A program made the translations under genes and the position numbers. The notes beneath the pieces were generated by a model, which was not told where the DNA came from, searched no databases, and saw only the letters and a list, made by a program, of their open reading frames with translations. Positions 1 through 8,605 of a DNA stretch of 64,000 nt are shown here, one piece after another (within the stretch, counting starts at the first letter, position 1; every line of letters begins with the position of its first letter). The DNA is from Pseudofrankia inefficax (GTDB lineage: Bacteria; Actinomycetota; Actinomycetes; Frankiales; Frankiaceae), in NCBI RefSeq assembly GCF_000166135.1, contig NC_014666.1, positions 8,060,001 to 8,124,000 on the forward strand, in the 5' to 3' direction.

Positions 1-90
1 CAGGCCCACCCTGGGCCGGCCCTGCGGCGCTCGGCCGTTTCCACTCCCGGAAGAGCCGAAGCCGGGCCGGGCGGGACCAGCTCGCGCGCC

Positions 91-1167
91 TTGACGACCA
101 GCTCACGGAAGGACGTTGCGTTGCCCGCTCCCCACACGGACCGCCTGCCGGTCGACGGACCGCGGCCACGGCGGGACCAGCCGCCCCGACGCCCTTCTGA
201 CGAGCCCACGCGCCCGACGACGAGCTGGCGGCCACGGTTCACGGGACGACGGCAGGTGGCCACGGTTGTCGCCCTGGCCACGAGCAGCCTCGCGGTGTCG
301 ACCGCGGGCTTCGCCGCGACGACCTCGACCGCCGGGACCGGGAGCGACGGCGCCTTGGCCGACGCCGGTTCGGTTGCCCAGGCGTCGATCTTCGGGGGTG
401 GCGGGGCCGCGGTCTCGCCGCACCCGGCCGCCTCACTGGCCGAGGCGCTCGCCAACCCGACGCCCGACTTCACCAGCACGACGATCGAGGCCGCGAAGTC
501 CACGATCAGCCCGAACGCGGAGGCACGCTTCACGATCACCGTGCGCGACGCCCTGTCGGGAACGCCGGTCGTGGACGAGGACGTGCACGTCGTCGTCGTG
601 ACCGGAACGCGCTGGTCGACGAGCGCGACACTGCGGACGGACGAGCACGGGGCCGCGCAGATCGGCGCGCGGCTACTCTCGACGACCACGGTGACCGCTG
701 TCTTCGACGGCTCGGTGGCGCTACGCCCGTCGGTCGCCAGCGCCACGACCGTCACCGTGGCCAGTTCCCCGGGCGCGGGCAGCACAAGTGGCAGCGTGTC
801 GGTGATCCCGGGCAGCACTATCGGGGCCAGAGCGGTCTATCTGGCGTCCCTGCAAAAGGGCAAGCCGTACGTCTGGGGTGCCACCGGCCCGTATGCGTTC
901 GACTGTTCCGGCTTCTCGCAGTACATCTACAAACAGCTTGGCCGCTATTTGCCCCGCACCGCCCAGGAGCAGTTCTACGCGACACTGCGCGTGCCCCAGT
1001 CCGCCAAACAGCCAGGCGATCTGATCTTCTTCGGGACGCCGAACAACATCTACCACATGGGTATCTACGCCGGTAACGGCTACATGTGGGCGGCGCCCCA
1101 GACCGGCGACGTGGTCAAGCTGGAGCCGATCTACACCAGCAGGTACTACGTGGGCCGAGTCCTGTAG
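91..1167 (+). CDS. NlpC/P60 family cell-wall hydrolase
   Basis: A 358-residue protein whose last ~110 residues form an NlpC/P60 cysteine peptidase domain; this family cleaves peptide crosslinks or stems in peptidoglycan. The catalytic Cys272 lies in DCSGFSQY and the catalytic His322 in YHMGIYAG. Residues 1-55 are polar and proline-rich, residues ~56-76 are hydrophobic (signal peptide or anchor), and residues ~120-225 look like one Ig-like or bacterial adhesin fold before a Gly/Ser linker. The chosen start is TTG at 91; the long basic N-terminus before the hydrophobic segment is unusual for a signal peptide, so a start nearer residue 50 is possible. It stands alone. The domain call is firm; the exact bond cut is not known. 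Confidence 0.85.
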   Translation: MTTSSRKDVALPAPHTDRLPVDGPRPRRDQPPRRPSDEPTRPTTSWRPRFTGRRQVATVVALATSSLAVSTAGFAATTSTAGTGSDGALADAGSVAQASIFGGGGAAVSPHPAASLAEALANPTPDFTSTTIEAAKSTISPNAEARFTITVRDALSGTPVVDEDVHVVVVTGTRWSTSATLRTDEHGAAQIGARLLSTTTVTAVFDGSVALRPSVASATTVTVASSPGAGSTSGSVSVIPGSTIGARAVYLASLQKGKPYVWGATGPYAFDCSGFSQYIYKQLGRYLPRTAQEQFYATLRVPQSAKQPGDLIFFGTPNNIYHMGIYAGNGYMWAAPQTGDVVKLEPIYTSRYYVGRVL

Positions 1168-1302
1168 ATCCGTGTGACGGACATCCCGGAATACACGGTG
1201 TATCGGTGTTCGAGCCGGGCTTGGACGGTCCGCGCTCGCGGGCGATGACGCGTTCCCGTCCAATGAACGGACACCCAGACGACTACCTCTTGCGAGGGAT
1301 TC

Positions 1303-1956
1303 ATGAAACGACTGTTTCTGCTGCTCGCCGGCGTGCTGGCCGCTCTCGTGGTCGCCGCCTGCGGCGCCACGTCGACCGGCAACACCGCGAACGCCTCCAC
1401 CACCACGGGCGGCACGGCCGCCGGTGCCGGCCACGACACCGCGGATGTGAGCTTCGCGCAGGGCATGATCGCCCACCACCGGCAGGCCATCGAGATGGCC
1501 GACCTGGCTGGGACCCGGGCGTCCTCGCCGGATGTGAAGACGCTGGCGCGGAAGATCCGCGAAGCCCAGGCCCCGGAGATCACCACGATGACCGGCTGGC
1601 TGACCAGCTGGGGCGAACCGACAGCCGGGCCCAGCCCCCACGGGGGGATGGGCAACGGCGCCATGCCGCCCACGCCCACGACGCCCATGCACTCGGTGCC
1701 GATGGCCACGTCGACTGCGTCGATGGGCGGCATGATGAGCGACGCGGACATGGCCCTGCTGGGCAACGCCTCGGGCCGTGACTTCGACCGGATGTTCCTC
1801 ACCATGATGATCCAGCACCACCGGGGCGCGATCGCCATGGCGACCACCGAGCAACGCGACGGCCGCTACAGCCCGGCCACCCAGCTGGCCAGCTCGATCA
1901 TCACCAGCCAGACCGCCGAGATCACCACCATGCAGACACTTCTCCAGAAGGTCTGA
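1303..1956 (+). CDS. DUF305 family lipoprotein
   Basis: A 217-residue lipoprotein. The N-terminus is a basic start, a hydrophobic stretch and a VAAC lipobox (lipid-carrying Cys near residue 20). The mature part has two copies of the DUF305 signature: FAQGMIAHHRQAIEMA near residue 50 and FLTMMIQHHRGAIAMA near residue 165, separated by a Pro/Gly/Met-rich linker. DUF305 proteins are ferritin-like four-helix proteins often found beside copper or metal genes; the His and Met residues suggest metal binding, which is inference here. A GAGGG ribosome site precedes the ATG. No metal transporter is adjacent; the next genes are the BlaI/M56 pair. Confidence 0.85.
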   Translation: MKRLFLLLAGVLAALVVAACGATSTGNTANASTTTGGTAAGAGHDTADVSFAQGMIAHHRQAIEMADLAGTRASSPDVKTLARKIREAQAPEITTMTGWLTSWGEPTAGPSPHGGMGNGAMPPTPTTPMHSVPMATSTASMGGMMSDADMALLGNASGRDFDRMFLTMMIQHHRGAIAMATTEQRDGRYSPATQLASSIITSQTAEITTMQTLLQKV

Positions 1957-2224
1957 CCCTCCCGCCCAGGCGGCTGGCCCCTAGCGAGCCCCGGCCGGCC
2001 GCTTGGGCGATGCGGGCCGACCACCCAATGGCCGGCCACTCGAGAGCTCACCTGCCACTCGAAGGCTCAGCAGTGCGCGGAAGAACGGCGACACTCCAGG
2101 GAGACCGCGAGAACCGCGCACGGCGACACATGGCCGCTCGAACGAGGACGCGCCAACCGTGGCAGCATCGCAACGTCTAGGACCCGCTGGACCATGTGCA
2201 CGCGGACGGCGGTAGGGAGGTGGG

Positions 2225-2596
2225 ATGGAGCTGCTCGGCGACCTTGAGGCCGAGGTGATGGACCGGATGTGGGCACGGATCGAGCCGGCCACGGTCCGCG
2301 ACATCCTCGAGGAACTGCGGCCTGTCCGCCCACTCGCGTACACCACCGTCATGACCGTGATGGACCGGCTTTTCCAGAAGGGCTGGCTGACCCGCGAACG
2401 CGCCGGCCGGGGATACGCCTACACCACCACCCTCTCGCGTAGCGAGTACACCGCCCGGCAGCTGAGCGAGGTGCTGTCCACCACCGACAACCGCGGTATG
2501 GCGCTCCTGCACTTCGTCCGGGCGATGGACACCGCCGAGGCCGAAGCGCTCAGCGACGCACTGCGCTGGCGGGCACAGGAGAAGGGCCCCAGCTGA
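2225..2596 (+). CDS. BlaI/MecI/CopY family repressor
   Basis: A 123-residue winged-helix repressor. The segment LGDLEAEVMDRMW at the N-terminus and AYTTVMTVMDRLFQKGWL (residues ~38-55) are typical of the BlaI/MecI DNA-binding domain, and the length matches the family. These repressors are inactivated by proteolysis under the control of an M56 sensor protease, which is exactly the next gene, one base after the stop codon. A strong GGGAGG ribosome site precedes the ATG. The pair probably responds to a cell-wall stress or beta-lactam, but no beta-lactamase is nearby, so the target genes are unknown. Confidence 0.9.
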   Translation: MELLGDLEAEVMDRMWARIEPATVRDILEELRPVRPLAYTTVMTVMDRLFQKGWLTRERAGRGYAYTTTLSRSEYTARQLSEVLSTTDNRGMALLHFVRAMDTAEAEALSDALRWRAQEKGPS

Positions 2597-2597
2597 C

Positions 2598-3626
2598 GTG
2601 GTGACCCCTCTGCTCCTCGGCTACCTGTTCACCATGCTGTTCCTCACGCCGCGGCTGCTGCGGGGCGCCTCCTGGACGCGCCGGGCACCCCGGCTCGGCA
2701 TCACCCTGTGGCTCGCAGCCTGTCTGTCCACCATCGCCGCCTTCTGCCTCGTCGGCGTCGTGCTGGTCCTACCGGTGACGACCGTCGGCCACGCGATCAT
2801 TTCGCTGGTCCTGACGTGCGCGATCTCCCTGCATCATGTGTCCCGAACCGCGGCCTCGCTGGCGATGGACGCGGCCGGAGCCAGCGCGCTGGCGGCCGTC
2901 GCCGCCCGCCTGCTGTACGCGACAGCCACCGTCGCGCTGCCCAGACGGCGGCTGCGCCGACAGCACGCAGCCACGCTGCGCCTGCTCGGCCGGCACCATC
3001 CCAGCCACGACGGTGTCCTCGTCGTCGCGCATCCCGTCCCAGCGGTCTACTGCCTACCCGCCCGAGGCCGGCTCGTCGTCGTCTCCGAAGGCGCCCTGTC
3101 GCTGCTCGACCCACCGCTTCTCGACGCGGTCATCGCCCACGAGCACGCCCACCTACGCGGACGCCACTACCTGATCACCACCGTCAGCGCGGTTCTCGCC
3201 CGAGCCTTCCCGGGACTGCCGCTGTTCGCCGCAGCAGACATCGAGATCCACTGTCTGGTCGAGATGGCCGCCGACGACAGCGCCGCCCGACGCTCCACGC
3301 CGGGCACGGTCGCCCGCGCTCTGCTCGACCTGGTGGCCGGACAGCCACCCGCATCGGTGCTCGCGATGGCCGGCGGCAGCACAGCCGAACGGGTACGCCG
3401 CCTGCTCAGCCCGCACCCGCCACTCAGCCTCGCCGGCCGCTACCTCGCCGCCAGCAGCGCCCTCACCCTGTTGGTCCTACCCATCGCCCTACCAGCCGTC
3501 CCCGCATACGTCGACCACACGACTCACTGCCCACCAGCCGCCACCGCAACGAGCATGACGGCGCCCGATCACCGCGTCGACGGGCCGGACCACGGCTCCT
3601 GGTCGCGTCTTTTCACCCTCATATAG
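2598..3626 (+). CDS. M56 family membrane metallopeptidase (BlaR1-like)
   Basis: A 342-residue membrane protease. Three hydrophobic segments occupy residues ~1-110, followed by a cytosolic zinc-protease domain with HEHAH (His181, Glu182, His185) and a downstream glutamate in the helix EIHCLVEMAADD, the usual third zinc ligand region. A final hydrophobic segment lies at ~275-305. The family senses a signal and cleaves the partner BlaI repressor. It starts at GTG one base after blaI and is clearly in the same operon. There is no extracellular penicillin-binding sensor domain, so this is the short actinobacterial form rather than a full BlaR1, and the signal is unknown. Confidence 0.88.
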   Translation: MVTPLLLGYLFTMLFLTPRLLRGASWTRRAPRLGITLWLAACLSTIAAFCLVGVVLVLPVTTVGHAIISLVLTCAISLHHVSRTAASLAMDAAGASALAAVAARLLYATATVALPRRRLRRQHAATLRLLGRHHPSHDGVLVVAHPVPAVYCLPARGRLVVVSEGALSLLDPPLLDAVIAHEHAHLRGRHYLITTVSAVLARAFPGLPLFAAADIEIHCLVEMAADDSAARRSTPGTVARALLDLVAGQPPASVLAMAGGSTAERVRRLLSPHPPLSLAGRYLAASSALTLLVLPIALPAVPAYVDHTTHCPPAATATSMTAPDHRVDGPDHGSWSRLFTLI

Positions 3627-3725
3627 GCGGGTACCTGTCGCCACCGGCCGTTTCCAAAGACCATGGGCCGCTGTATCGGTTGAAGGCTGAGAGGCTGGAG
3701 CGCTGGGAACGTTGACTGACGCGAT

Positions 3726-6695
3726 CTAGACGCCAGCCAACGCGGGGCGGGGCCGGCTGGCGCCGGGCGGCTCGGACAGCAGCGCGGCAGCGAGCTGGCG
3801 GCGTGAGGTGATGGCTAGCTTCCGGAAGACTTTGCGCAGGTGGTAGTCGATGGTGTTCGGGCTGAGGTAGAGCTTCGCCGCGATCTCGGCGTTGGTCTCA
3901 CCGGCGGCGGCAAGCCGGGCGATGTGCGCTTCCTGCGTCGTCAGTTCAGTGGCCGTCGGGAGCGGCCGCGCCCGCAGGTGCGATTGCGCGCCGGTAGCAC
4001 CGAGTTCCACGCGGGCGCGCTCGGCGAACCCGGCTGAACCGAGCGACTCGAACAGCTCCAGGGCGCGCCGAAGCTGGTCGCGCGCCTGGTTGCGGTGTTT
4101 CTGGCGACGCAGCCACTCGCCGTAGAGGAGGTGCGTGCGGGCGGTCTCGAGTCCGTTCGTCGCGTCGGTGCACAGGTGGTCGAGCGCCTCGCGGTAGAGC
4201 GCGTCGGCATCAAGGCCTGTCGCGAGCACTGCGCGGGAGCGGGCGAGCAGACCACGGGCGGCCGTGGTACCGGCCGCCGTCGCGGCCTCGGTCAGCGTCG
4301 TCAATGCCGCCTGTGCCGCGGCCCGGTCACCAGCGCGGGCGGCGGCTTCGACGGCGTCGGGGAGCACTTCGGTGCGCGCGATCGGGCAGCCGCTCGCCAT
4401 CGCCGAGCGGGCGTGCCGCAGCGCCAGCGGGTAGTCCCTATGGCCGAGGTGAAACGTGGTCAGGACGCGGTCCAAGGAGGCTTGCAGCGGCGGGTCGGCC
4501 GGTAGTGCCCGCAGGGACACCGCGGCCGCCATCGTGGCCTGCCGGTCGCCGAGCCAGGCGTGGTATTCGGCCGCGGTGAGTTCGGCGGCGCCTGGGCCGC
4601 CGGCTGCCTTGCATGCCTCCAGCGCCCGTGCGTGCCAGACGTCGGCGCCTTCTCGATCTCCCTTCCATATGGCCGCGCGCGTGCGGGCACGCAGCACGAC
4701 GACGTGGGCGGCGAGGCTCTGCGGTTCCCGGGTGCTCGCGTCGAGGCGGGTCATGACGACGTCGAGTCCGTCGTGGTCCCAGGCCATCCGAAAGACGCCG
4801 GAGACCAGCCAGGCCCAGCGGGCCAGCGCGCGGTCGGGGATCGCGCCCGCGACGATCGCGGATCGGCTCGCCTCGAGCGCGCGCGCCGCTTCCCGATAGC
4901 CGTCGCGCAAGAGAAGGAGTAGGCAGGGCAGCAGAACGGCGATGGCGGTGGGCGACGGGGTAATGACCTCGCCGACGGGTGTGGGCAGGGCGAGCTCGGC
5001 CGCCACGTCGTCGATCCCGCCGCCGATGAGCGCCGCCTGGAGCGTCTCGAGTGCGGCCGGCGGGCCGAGCAGGGCGGCCGCCGTCGCGCCGGCCGCCGCG
5101 CCCAGCAGAACGGCCGCCTCGCGGTAGCGGTGGCGGGCGAACAGCACCAGACCGCGCACCCGGGTGAGTCTGGCTTGTTCGAGGTCGCCCCGCAGGTGCG
5201 GTTCGGCCAGTTTGACCAGGTCGGCAGCGCGGTCTTGCTGACCTGAGAGAACGGCTGCCTCGGCTGCCGCGGCGCGGCGCTCGGCCGCGTGCCCGGGCCG
5301 GGGGGTGAGCTCGGCCGCGCGCTCCAGCAGGGCGATCTGCTCGACCGGACGGTTGGTCCGCGCGGCGTGCTCGGCCTGGTCCGCGAGCAGGCGTGCGACG
5401 TCCTCGTCGGTTCCGGCGCTCGCCGCGGCGCTGTGCCACGCGGTCCGCTCCAGGTCACCGACCGTCGCCGCCGCGGCGGCGAGGGTTTGGTGAGCGGCTC
5501 GGCGGTCTGCCGGGTTCGCCCCGGCGTAGGCGATGGCGCGTAGGAGGGGTCGGCGGAACCCCGGTGTGGCATCGACCACGGTCAGTCCGGCCGCCTCGGC
5601 GGCGTCCAGGGCGTCGACCCCGAGCTTTAGGCGTTCAGCGGCGTCTCGGATGAGGTGGCTGTTGCTGGCCGGCTCGGCCGCCGCCAGTAGCAGTAGTTTT
5701 CGTGCCGCTTCCGGCAGGTCCTGGGTCTCGCGGGCGAACTCGGCTGTGAGCTGCGCCGGTACGGGTAGCGGCTGGAAGCCAGCCGAGGCCCGAACGAGGT
5801 CGACGGCGCTCAGCCTGCTGGCGACGTCGACCAGGGCGAGCGGGTGACCGCCGAGGTCGGTGAGTGTCCGGGCCACCACCTCGGCGGGCAGCGGGCCGGC
5901 GGCGGAGTGCCGGAGCAGGGTCTCAGCGTCGGGTCCGGCCAGCTCGCCGACCTGAAGCGCCGGGAGGTCCGCGAGCGGATGCGTTCCGTCGAGGCCGGGC
6001 CGTCTGGTCAGCGGAACGCGGAAGGCAAAGACGACGACAGCCTTGCCGCGGTGCGGCCGACGTGCGCAGAACGCCAGCGCATCCAGCGATTCTCGGTCGA
6101 TCCACTGCGCGTCGTCGACGACGGCCAGCAGCGGTCGGTCGTCCGACGCCAGGCGTGTCAGGAGCCCGAGGGCGGCCAGACCGACCAGGAACCGGTCCAC
6201 CGCGGCGGTCTCGCCGTCGCCCAGCGCCGCCTCCAGTGCGGCGCGCCGGGTCGACGGGAGGTCGCCGACATCGCCGAGCACGGGCGCGAGGAAGCGATGC
6301 AGCGCCGCGTACGCGAGCCCGTGTTCGTGTTCCACGCCGCGCAGCCTGACGACGGTGAAATCACGGGCCTGGCCGACCAGGTGCTCGAGCAGCGCGGTCT
6401 TGCCGATGCCTGCTTCCCCTCGGATGACCAGCGCCTCGCCATGTCCGGCGCGCGCCGCGCCGAGCAGGGCCTCGAGCCGGCGGCGCTCGCGTGCACGGCC
6501 AACGAGTCCGCGCGCTGTCGGGACGTCCCGACTGAACGGTTCGGCAACTGGCTCGCGGGGCGTCGGGCCGGGGCGCCGCACCTCCATCCTGACGTTGCCG
6601 GAATCGGCGAGACCGGAGTCCTGTCGGCGCAGGGCGACACCGCGCACTCCTCTGTTGGGAAGGCGGTCGGGACACTGCGGAGCAAGCGAAGCCAT
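3726..6695 (-). CDS. LAL-type LuxR transcriptional regulator with AAA ATPase domain
   Basis: A 989-residue LAL (large ATP-binding LuxR) regulator. The ATPase domain begins near residue 60 with LVGRARERRRLEALL and has the P-loop GEAGIGKT at ~93-100 and Walker B LLAVVDDAQWID. A long helical repeat region follows, and the C-terminus (~915-970) is a LuxR helix-turn-helix: LTTQEAHIARLAAAG, then TIDYHLRKVFRKLAI. LAL proteins switch on catabolic or secondary-metabolite genes when a ligand and ATP bind. The ATG start at 6695 is kept; an internal ATG at 6587 would remove 36 poorly conserved residues. Its target is not evident; the closest neighbour on the same strand is the permease upstream. Confidence 0.88.
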   Translation of the reverse strand: MASLAPQCPDRLPNRGVRGVALRRQDSGLADSGNVRMEVRRPGPTPREPVAEPFSRDVPTARGLVGRARERRRLEALLGAARAGHGEALVIRGEAGIGKTALLEHLVGQARDFTVVRLRGVEHEHGLAYAALHRFLAPVLGDVGDLPSTRRAALEAALGDGETAAVDRFLVGLAALGLLTRLASDDRPLLAVVDDAQWIDRESLDALAFCARRPHRGKAVVVFAFRVPLTRRPGLDGTHPLADLPALQVGELAGPDAETLLRHSAAGPLPAEVVARTLTDLGGHPLALVDVASRLSAVDLVRASAGFQPLPVPAQLTAEFARETQDLPEAARKLLLLAAAEPASNSHLIRDAAERLKLGVDALDAAEAAGLTVVDATPGFRRPLLRAIAYAGANPADRRAAHQTLAAAAATVGDLERTAWHSAAASAGTDEDVARLLADQAEHAARTNRPVEQIALLERAAELTPRPGHAAERRAAAAEAAVLSGQQDRAADLVKLAEPHLRGDLEQARLTRVRGLVLFARHRYREAAVLLGAAAGATAAALLGPPAALETLQAALIGGGIDDVAAELALPTPVGEVITPSPTAIAVLLPCLLLLLRDGYREAARALEASRSAIVAGAIPDRALARWAWLVSGVFRMAWDHDGLDVVMTRLDASTREPQSLAAHVVVLRARTRAAIWKGDREGADVWHARALEACKAAGGPGAAELTAAEYHAWLGDRQATMAAAVSLRALPADPPLQASLDRVLTTFHLGHRDYPLALRHARSAMASGCPIARTEVLPDAVEAAARAGDRAAAQAALTTLTEAATAAGTTAARGLLARSRAVLATGLDADALYREALDHLCTDATNGLETARTHLLYGEWLRRQKHRNQARDQLRRALELFESLGSAGFAERARVELGATGAQSHLRARPLPTATELTTQEAHIARLAAAGETNAEIAAKLYLSPNTIDYHLRKVFRKLAITSRRQLAAALLSEPPGASRPRPALAGV

Positions 6696-6877
6696 CGCGG
6701 GATCGGCTGCCTTTCTCGTCCGGACTCGGTCCGGCCGGCGAGAATCACCGGCACATAACGAGAATCGCCCTCCATCCGTGTTCTGTCGCTGCCGCTGGCC
6801 ACCGATTCCGCTGCCGCTGGCCGGTCCTTGTCGGTAGTGCTAGCGGTAGTGCCGAAGGGCGGGCCAAGAAGATCAGG

Positions 6878-8296
6878 CTAACCGGTGGTCGCTGGAGCCC
6901 GCTCGGTTCCCGAGGCAGTGGCGTCGCGGCCGGGGAACCGCAGCGCGGCCAGGTAGAACACCACCCCTGCGACACCGCCGACCACCCACGAGATATCGAT
7001 ATCCCCCATCGGGCCGACGAGCGGGCCGGTGTAGAAGGCCTGGTCGATGAACGGCACCTGGACGGCGACCGCCAGCACGTACGCGACGAGCCCGCGCCAG
7101 AGGAATCCGCCGTAGCTCCCGCGCGGGGTGAAGAACGAGGCGACGTCGTAGTGGCCACGTTTGACCAGGAAGTAGTCGGTCAGGTTCAGGGCGCTCCACG
7201 GGATGAACACGTACAGCAGCACGTTGAGGAAGTTCGACAGGTTGTTGACGAAGTGCCGGTAGCCGAGCAGGGCGCAGATCGTGCCAGCGGCGACCAGCAG
7301 CAACGAGCCGAGTACCCGGACGGCCACGGAGCGGCCGACGTCGCGAAAGCAGCTGACGATGCTCGCCACCGCCAGCATCCCGGTGTAGCAGTTCGCCACG
7401 TCGGAACCGATGAGGCTGATGGCCATGACCAGCAGCGCCCAGTCCCCGGACACCTGGCCGACGGCCGCGACGGTCGAGGTCTGGTCCGGCAGCGACGCGG
7501 CCAGGTACGCGCCGAGGATCGCGCAGAAGACGGCGGGGATCGCGGAGCCCAGTGCGACAGCCCAGAAGGTCCGGGCCCGCCCGACGTTCTCCGGCAGGTA
7601 GCGCGAGTAGTCCGACACATAGGGCGCCCAGCTGGCCAGCGAGATGACGAAGAGCCCGGTGCCGCCCAGGAACAACGCGATCGACGGCGGGTGGCCGGAG
7701 GCCGCGGCGCCGGTCGGCGAGCCGTGCACGAGGGCCTGGATGAAGACGACGACGAACGTGGCGGCGAGGAGCACGGTCATCCACCGTTGCCAGCGGTGGA
7801 TCCAGTCATAGCCGTAGATCGTGAGCACGATGACGGGAAGTGCCAGGATCGCGATCCAGACGGGCATGCTGACGCTACCGACCACGAGGTTCAGCGCCTC
7901 CGCCTGGATGACCAACTGCGCGGCGAAGAAGCCGAAGTCCAGCACGATCGAGAGCGCGAAGACCAGGACCGCGCCGTAGAACCCGAACTGGCCGCGGCTC
8001 TGGATCATCTGGGGTACGCCCAGTCGTGGGCCCTGCAGCGCGTGGAGGCCGAGCAGGAGCAGGCCGATGGCCACGCCGAGCACGATCGCCGCGCACGCCC
8101 AGGGAAAGCTCAGGCCCATGAACACCGTGACCCCGCCGACCACGACGGGGAAGATGTTCGCGTTCAGCGCGAACCACAGGGTGAACTGGTCCCGGACCCT
8201 GCCATGCCGTTCCTCGGCCGGGATCCGGTCGATCGAGCGGACCTCGATCCGCCCGGCACGGCCGAATCGGGTCACCGCTGTTGTATCGGCTGTCAC
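6878..8296 (-). CDS. NCS1 family permease (cytosine/purine/hydantoin type)
   Basis: A 472-residue membrane transporter of the nucleobase-cation-symport-1 family, with about twelve hydrophobic helices. After a cytosolic N-terminus containing RIPAEERHGR comes the conserved first-helix pattern (FTLWFALNANIFPVVVG). The motif WAPYVSDYSRYLP near residue 225 and the GSDVANCYTGMLA segment near 285 are typical of the cytosine and purine permease branch. Substrates in the family include cytosine, uracil, hydantoins, allantoin and thiamine precursors; no catabolic gene lies beside it, so the substrate cannot be named. It is divergent from the GAF histidine kinase. Confidence 0.88.
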   Translation of the reverse strand: MTADTTAVTRFGRAGRIEVRSIDRIPAEERHGRVRDQFTLWFALNANIFPVVVGGVTVFMGLSFPWACAAIVLGVAIGLLLLGLHALQGPRLGVPQMIQSRGQFGFYGAVLVFALSIVLDFGFFAAQLVIQAEALNLVVGSVSMPVWIAILALPVIVLTIYGYDWIHRWQRWMTVLLAATFVVVFIQALVHGSPTGAAASGHPPSIALFLGGTGLFVISLASWAPYVSDYSRYLPENVGRARTFWAVALGSAIPAVFCAILGAYLAASLPDQTSTVAAVGQVSGDWALLVMAISLIGSDVANCYTGMLAVASIVSCFRDVGRSVAVRVLGSLLLVAAGTICALLGYRHFVNNLSNFLNVLLYVFIPWSALNLTDYFLVKRGHYDVASFFTPRGSYGGFLWRGLVAYVLAVAVQVPFIDQAFYTGPLVGPMGDIDISWVVGGVAGVVFYLAALRFPGRDATASGTERAPATTG

Positions 8297-8605
8297 CGGT
8301 TCCTCTTCGACGGACGATCAGGTTGTAGGCACAACGGGGGCATCGTGCGGCAAGTCTCCTGGGCAGGCCGTCTGGCGGCGAATCCCGCTGGCGGGCGGAA
8401 CCCTGGTAGTGCCAGCTGCATTGCGCGGTCCGCGCCGGATTGCGACGCTGGGGTGCTAGTCCTCCGCCACCAAGGCGCAGCCAGGACGTCGCCGCGGTCA
8501 CCTGCGACCACGGCGGCCGGGTGAGCTGGGAGCCCAGGATGCGGGAGCCGCGGAGACGGCCGTCGGCTGGTCGTCCGGCGCGCGCGCGGAGGGCCGGGCT
8601 GCTCA
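8297..8605. other. Divergent intergenic region, permease / histidine kinase
   Basis: A 309-base stretch between two divergent starts. It must hold both promoters, but no convincing -35/-10 pair could be picked out. The permease leader was checked for a TPP-type or purine-type riboswitch; only an isolated ACCTGATC-like string was found and no partner helices, so none is called. Confidence 0.4.

Noticed and set aside
1957-2224. A BlaI operator (TACA-N2-TGTA) before the BlaI gene
   Set aside because: No such palindrome was found in the region; only partial half-sites.
8297-8605. A possible TPP or purine riboswitch ahead of the NCS1 permease
   Set aside because: Only a single short similarity was found, without the partner helix or a CUGAGA element.
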